In this document: positions 56,721 to 64,000 of the stretch, piece by piece
How positions within the stretch are numbered: the stretch's first letter is position 1
Layout: every line of letters begins with the position of its first letter
DNA from: Eopsaltria australis
Lineage: Eukaryota > Chordata > Aves > Passeriformes > Petroicidae
Assembly (NCBI GenBank): GCA_034509425.1
Contig: JAVTVJ010001355.1
Location: 186,001-250,000 of the forward strand
Length of the DNA: 64,000 nt
Direction: 5' to 3'
The notes under the pieces: model-generated
The model's database searches: none
Told to the model about the DNA's origin: nothing
Seen by the model: only the letters and a program-made list of their open reading frames with translations
Made by a program: the position numbers and the translations under genes

Positions 56721-57404
56721 TTTACATTTCTAAAGAGTGTTTTTACAATATAACAGAATGAGCAACTGGAAATTAGGAAGTTACAGGGAACTGAGGTAAA
56801 TCTGTACCTTGCTCAAGGGGCTCCAAACACATCCCAAACTGAGAGAAGACAATTCAAGAGATTCTCAGCAGAGCCTCATGAGGGAGTTTTGCTGCAGGTT
56901 CCCCACTCACCTCTTGGGATGACACAACAAACTCCAATATTGAAGAGCAATTCCATGGGTGCTCAGGAAACCTGCTCACTTCCACATTTTTAATTATTTT
57001 CCCTCCCTTTGAACACACAGAAATAAATGAGCAGAAATTCCCTTTACATTTCCAGCCCTTTCCTCTGGGGTTTGGCAGCGCTGGAAAAGCTCTCTGGGAA
57101 TCAGCTCCTGACCGAAAAGTCCATCAAAAAATTCCCCAATATCCAGATGAGATCTGCTCTGGGTGGAGAGCAGTTTTCCTCTGATGAGGGAGCTGAATCA
57201 GCATCATTAAACTGTCAGGAGAAATGCTCTGTGCTAATAAATAAATGGCAATTGCAAAGCTGCAAATGAAGAGGTGCCTGATGCCCAGAGGGACACGTGG
57301 CACTGGGACAGACCCAAGGTCACAGAGCTGCTTCCCAGATGGCCCCGTGCTGCAAGAAACCTGGAGTGTCCAGGAGGAGCAGGCAGAACACGGCACAGAT
57401 GGAA
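56721..57404. other. Unique non-coding stretch
   Basis: No gene or repeat is recognised. Confidence 0.5.
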
Positions 57405-57740
57405 AATCATGGAATGGTTTGGGATGCGAGGGACTTAAATCCCATCCAGTGCCACCCCTGCCATGGCAGGGACACCTCCCCTGTCCCAGGCTGCTCCAAG
57501 CCCTGTCCAGCCCGGCCTGGGACACTTCCAGGGATCCAGGGACAGCCACAGCTTCTCTGGGCACCCTCCAGACCTTCCCACCCTCACAGGGAAAAATCTT
57601 TTTTCTAAAATCTCACCTAAACCTGAAGCCATTCCCTGTGTCCTGTCCCTCCATGCCTTGTCCCAAGTCCCTCTCCAGCTCTCCTGGAGCTCCTTTAGGA
57701 GCTGGAAAGAGCTCTGAGGTCTCCCCACAGCCTTCACTTT
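57405..57740 (-). mobile_element. CR1 LINE 3' fragment, antisense, long
   Basis: The block runs from 'aaatcatggaatggtttggg' through 'ggcagggacacctcccctgt', 'agggacagccacagcttctc' and 'tctcacctaaacctgaagcc' to 'agctctcctggagctccttt'. It is a well preserved CR1 3' region in reverse. Two overlapping open frames arise from it. Confidence 0.96.
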
Positions 57741-59227
57741 TTGAAAATTATTATTTTTTTGACTGTGAGAAAAAAAAATCAGCCCAGCTCTGAGCCTTGT
57801 CCTGGCATGGAAAAGAATTTGCAGGGCATTACCCAGAGCTGCATCCTCCCAGGAGCTGATGGGGCTGCATTCTGCTCTCCATGCTCATTGTCTATTCAAA
57901 AACTGGATTTTTCTTCATTTTTTTTTCCCCTGACTAAGCCTAGAAACACAGAACCTCCAGCATGGAGCAATAATAGCTTTGACTCTGCCTTTATCTAGGT
58001 CACGTTGGGAGGCAGGCACGCTCCGCTCTCAACGGCAGCAGAAAAAAATAGCACTTTTTGACACACTGCAACAACTTCTGAGGGGAAGAACAGCAGAACA
58101 GCCCCCACCTCCCCTCTGCCATCAATCCCAGAGCAGCTGGCAGAGGGAAACCCCATTTCTTGAGAGCAGCATTTCTTTCTTGTGCTATTTCTGGAGGCAA
58201 CCACCTCCGAACGGCGGCTTTGTCACCAGAGCCACCAGCTGAGCACAGGGACCTCTCACCAGCCCACAGGACAGGCTGGAGCTGTGTCTGCTTCCTGCTC
58301 CTTCCCCTCAGCCACTCAAAATAATCAGAATTCTGTGCTGCCCACGGGGAGAGGGTCAGGGGTGTGCTGGGGGTGCTTTGTGAGTGGGAAGCCCACGTTT
58401 TCCCAGGATAACACATGAGATTCCCACTAATGAGCAGGCAGGACACCACACAGGGCTGGGCACATTCACACACCCCCCAGGCCTAAATTAGGGATCCCAC
58501 TTACACACTGTTCACTGCCTTTTGAAATGTCCTTTTTTCTGCCAAGTATTTTAAATTCATTTAAAGGAACCTCCTTGTAAGTGCAGAAACCAACGCTGGT
58601 CTTCTCAGCCTCCACTCACACCAGGGAAAGCTCTTTGAGGTGGCTCTGCACTCAGACATGCCTTGAGTTTAAACCTCACCCTTCGCTTGGTAAAGCCTGG
58701 ATGAGACAATGAAACCAAGACTCAGAACTAAACCAAATTTCCCCCAAAACATTCCAAAGGCCAGCACAGCGGGCGTGTTTTTCACAGCACAGAGCTCAGT
58801 ACAAAGCTGCAGTCACCAGAGTTACACTCATATATGCATTAAAAATTAATACAACACCTACAGACCGGTCCTGGCTCTGCTGCCTCAGACATTTCATGGG
58901 ACTTCCTGCAGGCAGCTCGTGGCTTTTGGGGAGGGAAAAATGGCAAAAGAGCTGACTTTTCCAGGGATGGGGCAGGCACAGTTTTCTGGGAAGCTCTTCC
59001 AACCCTCTGTGCTTCTCCTGCTCAGCTCCAAAGGCATTCTAAGAGCAGCTGGGTGATTTATAACCCAGGACTTCACTAATGGTGAAACTCCTTACGAGCC
59101 ATGATAGGGCAGGTCCTGAGCCCCAGTGAAAGGAGCAGCTCCAAAAGCAATGGCTAAGCTGGTGAATAATTCAGACAAGGGAAATCAATCAATTGTGCCC
59201 CACGTAACCAGGCTCAGCCCTCGGCTG
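57741..59227. other. Unique non-coding stretch
   Basis: No gene or recognised mobile element is visible. A 157-codon minus frame (58000-58473) has no recognisable domain. Confidence 0.45.
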
Positions 59228-59935
59228 GCAGCACCAGGACCTGCTCCTTGCTGCTCCCAGCCACCCATCCCTGGAGCCCCAGCAGCCACAAGCTCTTTGT
59301 TCATTTTCCTGGATACCTTCTCCTGCAGACCTGTGGAGTGCTACCACAGGAGAACATTCCTGGACCTCCCAAAAAACACCCAGATTTGGGTTTTGAATGA
59401 TCCCTTGCCTTGCATTTTGTATCAGCCTGGCTGCAGGCTCCAGGATTCCATGGCCCCTGGAATTCCTGCTCCTTGTTGCTCCCAGCCACCCATCACTGGA
59501 GCCCCAGCAGCCACAAGCACTTCATTAATTTTCCTTTAATTTACTGGATGCCTTCTCCTGCAGACCTGTGGAGTGCTACCACAGGAAACACTCCTGGACC
59601 TTCCATAAAACACCCAGATTTGGGTTTTGAATGATCCCTTGCCTTGCATTTTACATCAGGCAGGCTGCAGGCTCCAGGATTCCACAGCCCCTGGAATTCC
59701 TTGCTGCTCCCAGCCACCCATCCCTGGAGCCCCAGCAGCCACAAGCACTTTGTTCATTGTCCTGGCATTTTCTGGGTACTTTCTCCTGCAGACCTGTGGA
59801 GTGCTAGCACAGGAAACACTCCTGGACCTTCCAAAAAAACACCCAGATTTGGGGTTTTAATGATCCCTTGCCTTGCATTTTACATCAGGCAGGCTGCAGG
59901 CTCCAGGATCCCACTGCCTGTGGCATTCCTGCTCC
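59228..59935. repeat. Tandem repeat, unit about 226 bp, 3+ copies
   Basis: Three full units and one partial unit share 'ctgctcccagccacccatcc', 'tctcctgcagacctgtggag', 'aaacacccagatttgggttt' and 'caggctgcaggctccaggat'. The anchor 'cccagccacccat' recurs at 59256, 59481 and 59709, giving 225- and 228-bp periods. Units are highly alike, so expansion is recent. Each unit has a splice-acceptor-like 'ttctcctgcag', which is worth noting but unproven. Open frames switch between units, so a repeat protein is unlikely. Confidence 0.96.
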
Positions 59936-60460
59936 CAAAGAGGGGAGGAAGTCCTGTCAAAGCCTCTGAGGAGCTCCCAGCCTGCAAAGCTGCGGTTTTG
60001 CAGCACCCAGCTGAGCAGGAACATTTCAGTCTGGGTTTTCTTTGCTATCCATGGTGTTCAGCAGGTCCTGGGGAGGGGATGTCCATGGGACAGCCCTGCT
60101 GTCACCAAGACCTCAGCCACAGGGAAGAGCAGACCCTAAATAGACCCCAAAAAGGATTTCTGTGCCTGGCTGGCATAAAAGAATTGCAGATGAGAGGAAA
60201 GCTGGAAAAAGGAAGAACGAAGAGCATCAAAAACTCATTCAAAGTCTTTCTGTGAGACTGGAGAAGAGCTGCAAGCCCAGCCCAGCTCAGCCCAGCTCAG
60301 CATCAGCCCTTGCTCTGCTCCTTCTGGCCCCAGGAGCGAGGCTTGGGCCACCCAAGACGTCTGTGCCAGCCTCAAATCAACATCCATGGGATTTCAAGGC
60401 ATGGGAATCACATTGTCCAGACCAAACCATGTCTCCTGCTGGGCACAGGGAAGGAAGGAC
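59936..60460. other. Unique non-coding stretch
   Basis: No recognised gene. The 203-codon plus frame at 59644-60255 begins in the tandem repeat and extends here without recognisable motifs. Confidence 0.45.
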
Positions 60461-60592
60461 ACAAAACTCAACAAAAACGCAGCTTTTTAGGTTGAAATTT
60501 TAAAACACGAAACTCAACAAAAACACAGCCTTTTGGGCTGAAATTTAAAAACAAAAAACTCAACAAAAACACAGCTTTTTGGGCTGAAACTG
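60461..60592. repeat. Tandem repeat, unit about 45 bp, three copies
   Basis: Each unit contains 'aactcaacaaaaacacagc' then 'ttttgggctgaaattt' with an A-rich link. There are a few substitutions between units. Confidence 0.95.
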
Positions 60593-61029
60593 TAACATCT
60601 GAGCATTCCCTGAGTGCTCCCTGGGAAAAGCAGAGCTGTCTCTGTTGGTTGGAGGAGATTCCTCTGCTCCCAGCCCGCATCTCAGCCCTGCTGATAAGGG
60701 GATCTGTTTCCACATCTTGGGAGAATATCAATATCTGTCCTTCAGGAAAAAAAAAAAGAACAGTGAATGATAACTCTTTGCCTGATGCCTGCATGATGAA
60801 TTTGTGACCCAAAAGCCCTTGGAGAAGAAGGATTGGCCTCAAGTGGGCCATTAATATCAGAGCATTGCAGCTGTATCGGATGTTCCAATATTGAAATGAA
60901 TTGAATATCACTTTTTCTACCTAACCAAAAGGATTCTGTGCACACCGAGCAAGGATGGGGAGGCACAGGAATTCTGTATTTAGGGACAGCCCAGGCAGGC
61001 AGGGCACAACCCCTCTGCTCCCCAGGGCA
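60593..61029. other. Unique non-coding stretch
   Basis: No gene is recognised. There is a poly-A run at about 60747-60758. Confidence 0.5.
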
Positions 61030-61122
61030 GGGGGGATGAGAAGGAGAGGAGAGAGAGAAGGGGAGGAGAGAGAAGGGAAGGAGAGAGAAGAGAAGGGAGA
61101 AGAAGAGGAGAAGAAGAGACAC
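61030..61122. repeat. Polypurine G/A-rich tract
   Basis: About 90 bp of almost pure purine ('gagagagaaggggaggagag' type). It is low complexity and could adopt triplex structure. Confidence 0.9.
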
Positions 61123-61194
61123 CTGCAACACAGGGATTTCACCTAAAATCCCACTTGGGATCTTAAAGCCCCTTCAAGGAGTTATTAAAGCCTG

Positions 61195-61375
61195 GAATGG
61201 TGATGATCTGACAGTGTTACAGCACAATAGCCCCTCATTTGCATGAAACCCTTGGTAATAATGGATTTATCTGCCAGCACATTAATGCACAGGTCCCCAT
61301 AAAGTTCTGCATGGCAGCACGAGTTTGATAACTCGGGGTTATCTACGACTCCTTGACATGCACTGGCGGGAGGGG
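61195..61375. promoter_or_regulatory. Candidate conserved non-coding element
   Basis: This repeat-free block includes 'tcatttgcatgaaaccc' (octamer-like 'atttgcat') and 'gataactcggggttatctac' (61327-61346), an imperfect palindrome around 'cggg'. Function is inferred only. Confidence 0.25.
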
Positions 61376-62703
61376 TGGGAGCTCCCTGCGTGTCTGGAGC
61401 ACGTTATTAATAGCACAACAATTCAGAAGCTGCAAGGAGCACAGCAGACTCCCTGGTGCTATTTTAATGCCTTTCCAGGCATCCCCCTCGCTGCCAGCAA
61501 AGAGGCAAACTTGTTTTACTCATTATCAGCAAGATCACAGTGAAATCACAGCGACCTTCACTGCTCCAAGCCTTACCTGGCGTGCTCCAGCAGCTCCCTG
61601 CTCCTGGAGGGGCAGAGCTCAGCACCCCGCAGGAAGGACAAAGGGCTCCCAAATGCATCAGCACTCAGCCAGAGCCAGCAAAGCCAAGCCCTTCCAACAC
61701 CCAGCTGAAGCTGAGGATGAAGAAATCGTTTCCCCCTGCCCTGGGCAGCAGCTCCAGCTGGGAGGGTTCAGGCAGGGCTGTGCCTGGGGCTCAGCCTGGG
61801 CAGCTCCCAGTGTTTCCTTCACCCCAGCCAGGTGAGAAAAGTGAAGAATCCACCCAGCCCTCAGATCTTTTGGGCTAAAAAAACCCCAACCTGCAGCCAG
61901 AGCCCCTGGAAGAACCTCCCAGACAGCAGCAATGCAGGTGGCAGCAGGAGCAGATTTACAAAGCGCATTTAAACACACCGAGGTTTGTTATAATGTAAAG
62001 ATCAGCTGGGAGCAGTCAGGAACAGGTTAATTCTCACAGACACACAGCCTCTAACACCCCCTGAGGACCCTGCACTGACTCACCCAGGGATGCCACTGCC
62101 AGTCCCTGCTGCACCTGAGCTGCTCCCAGTGCAGCCCAGGGAGAGGCAGGGGCAGGGAGGTGATGCCACCAGCTCAGGTGAGGGGTGCTGGCCCTGCAGA
62201 GCTCCCCCAGAGAAACAGATACTTCAAATCCAGAGCAAATCCAGAATCCTGTTAGTGACAGCCTGGCTGCAGTGCCAGCTGCCAGGGGGGACATTGCCAC
62301 AAGGTGTTTGGGGACAAAAATGGACAATGTGCAGTCAGTGACCACCATGGGGACATCTCCCCCGTCCAGGGCAGAGCAGCCCTGGGTGAGTCTCAGTCTC
62401 AGGGGCCATGGGGTGGGGTTGGTTCTCCAGGAACACAGACCCTGCCTGGGCTGGGGAGCACCAGCTGGGCCAGGCTTCCAACAAATGGCTGGGATTCCAT
62501 TCCATGGAATCCTGAATTCCAGAGCATCCCACACAACCGCCCCCACTCAGCGGCACCTTCCCCCTGGCTGGGGACGTGTGCAGGTGTGGCAGAGGGTCCC
62601 TGGGGGTTCCAGGCAGCTCCTGGGTGATGTTCACAATGATGATGCTCTCCCTCCTGATGGAGAAGTGCCCAATGTTACAGAACCAGTGCCTGGCAAACCC
62701 TGC
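61376..62703. other. G/C-richer unique non-coding stretch
   Basis: Several overlapping open frames of 100-176 codons lie on both strands (for example 62185-62715, plus, and 62034-62546, minus). They reflect high G/C and few stops; none shows a recognisable domain. Confidence 0.4.
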
Positions 62704-62757
62704 AGCATCAAATAACCCCATCAAATACCCCCATCAAATATCCCCATCAAATACCCC
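62704..62757. repeat. 12- to 13-bp tandem repeat, four copies
   Basis: Four copies of 'ccccatcaaata' with an extra C in some units. Confidence 0.93.
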
Positions 62758-63284
62758 ACTCTGAACTGCCCAGCCAGAGCTGTGAGCTTTTATTTATTCT
62801 CTAAAAAGGAGGGGGTTACCCATGGCCTGGTAATCCTTAAATCCTTTTGTTTAAAGGACAGGGTATCAGAGATATTTTCTGCTCTCCAACAACCACGGTT
62901 ATTAACCACCACATGAAGGCAGTGATATAAAACACACGATTTCCCACGGTGTTTTCCTTTGAAGCAGAACTCAGGATGTGAACTCAGCTCTGCTCCAGCA
63001 CTGCCAGTGGAGTGTAGATTTTAATTAAGTGCATCACTTGATGAAAGGCAGGATGCAGAGGAACCTTGAGCAAACGTCGTGGTCCCTGGGCAGGCTGGGA
63101 CACCCTGGTGGGGAGGAGGCCAAGGGAGGAGTTCTTAGAATGCAAGTTTTAGATGGTAAAATAAGAATATAACTGAAGTTCTTCAGGATTAACCCAGTGG
63201 CTCACCCAGCAGCCTGTCCTGCCTTTGGCAGTGGCAACAAGGGGGGATATTTAAGGATATCATGAGAGCCAGACCCATTATAGA
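62758..63284. other. Unique non-coding stretch
   Basis: No gene or repeat is recognised. Confidence 0.5.
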
Positions 63285-63425
63285 GAATCCCAGAATGATT
63301 TAGGTTCAGAAATCCACCCATGACCACCAAGTCCAACCATTCCCCAGCACAGCCAAGGCCACCCCTCACCCATGTCCCCAAGAGCCACATCCACACAGCT
63401 TTTAAACCCACCAGGAATGGGGGGA
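63285..63425 (-). mobile_element. CR1 LINE 3' fragment, antisense
   Basis: 'gaatcccagaatgatttagg', 'caccaagtccaaccattccc', 'catgtccccaagagccacat' and 'ccacacagcttttaaaccca' form a CR1 3' end in reverse. Confidence 0.93.
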
Positions 63426-64000
63426 GGCTCTGCCACTTCCTGACACAGAAACCAACCCTCAAGATCATTAAAACATCAATTCCACCCTCCTCAAAAAATA
63501 AAGATGAGGAAATTTTGCTTTGAATCAACCCAAATCGGCTTGGGATAAAACAAAGGGATGAAAGCTAGAGCTGGCTGGGGAAAAAATCCCATTTACTTTA
63601 AATTTCAAAGCTTGACCCCCAGAGCCACCCTGCCTGTGCCTCAGCCCAGGCACTGTCCCTGTCATGGCTTTTTGTGGCTGGTTCCACGTGAAAGGGAGTG
63701 GATGTGCCACAGTTGATATTCCTGAAGACACAGCTATTCCAGGGAAAATTGTAAAAACGTATTAGAGCCCAGCAAAGAGAGCCAGGGTCAAGGGAGCAAC
63801 ACAAGAATGCAATAAAATGGAGCGGGAATTAAATTACTGCAAGCAATTTCTACATCTCAAGGACTGATGTAATGACAAAATCATAGGCATGCACCAGTAT
63901 TACACAGAAGTTACGACTGATAATACATCTTCATCTTTAATTTCTCTCAGATTTACTCATCTAAATGAGCAAACTCTTGGAATTTGGCCCAGATCAGGAT
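63426..64000. other. Unique non-coding stretch to the window end
   Basis: No gene is recognised. The last 180 bp (about 63820-64000) are repeat-free and complex ('atgtaatgacaaaatcatag') and could be part of a conserved element cut by the window edge. Confidence 0.45.

Noticed and set aside
59126..60255. Repeat protein encoded by the 226-bp units
   Set aside because: The open frame changes between units and the 225/228-bp periods are inconsistent, so no single frame runs through.
62034..62724. Overlapping frames of 107-176 codons as real genes
   Set aside because: Both strands are open at once in G/C-rich DNA with few stops, and no domain, splice pattern or repeat-independent protein signature is visible.

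Overview
The window looks like non-coding nuclear DNA from a bird, probably a songbird or another neoavian. The main evidence is about twenty short, 5'-truncated fragments matching the 3' end of avian CR1 LINEs. They show the usual avian wording ('gggaggtgtccctgcc', 'ggttggaagggacct') and sit in both orientations. LTR-like blocks and many short minisatellites fit the same picture. Base composition is mixed, with scattered A/T-rich islands. I found no convincing multi-exon gene, no rRNA or tRNA gene, no CRISPR array and no operon-like organisation. Nearly all open frames come from satellites, antisense CR1 or chance. The window is best read as an intron or an intergenic stretch.

Layout. 0-8 kb: CR1 fragments, a strictly 10-bp-phased minisatellite (2.80-3.09 kb), a candidate antisense LTR (about 6.4 kb), and a GGAA/GGGA purine tract (7.51-7.85 kb) followed by a CR1. 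8-21.5 kb: mostly unique DNA with a 343-bp tandem duplication (13.17-13.87 kb). It also holds a roughly 280-bp inverted repeat pair (15.49-15.77 and 19.96-20.24 kb) whose midpoint lies inside a 28-bp minisatellite. 21.5-30 kb: small satellites, a 77-codon ORF with a TATA-like box (24.76-25.00 kb), a 38-bp minisatellite and a large A/T island. 31-33 kb: a repeat-poor, CpG-retaining block that may be regulatory.

33-42 kb is the most structured part. A CR1 is interrupted by a 115-bp copy of DNA found at 38.87-38.99 kb. Two roughly 640-bp LTR-like elements lie in inverted orientation at 35.94-36.58 and 41.27-41.91 kb. A CAT/ATC microsatellite lies between them. 42-64 kb: more CR1 fragments, two exact 30-bp-period arrays (49.35 and 50.8 kb), a facing pair of A/T-rich arrays (55.05-55.46 and 56.12-56.72 kb), a roughly 226-bp tandem repeat (59.2-59.9 kb) and some repeat-free blocks.

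I see no new multi-gene system. The points most worth checking are the apparent templated insertion at 33.5 kb, the two inverted repeat pairs and what lies at their midpoints, the 77-aa ORF, and arrays that seem to grow from CR1 3' tails. All family names come from recognising sequence by eye; no database was searched.
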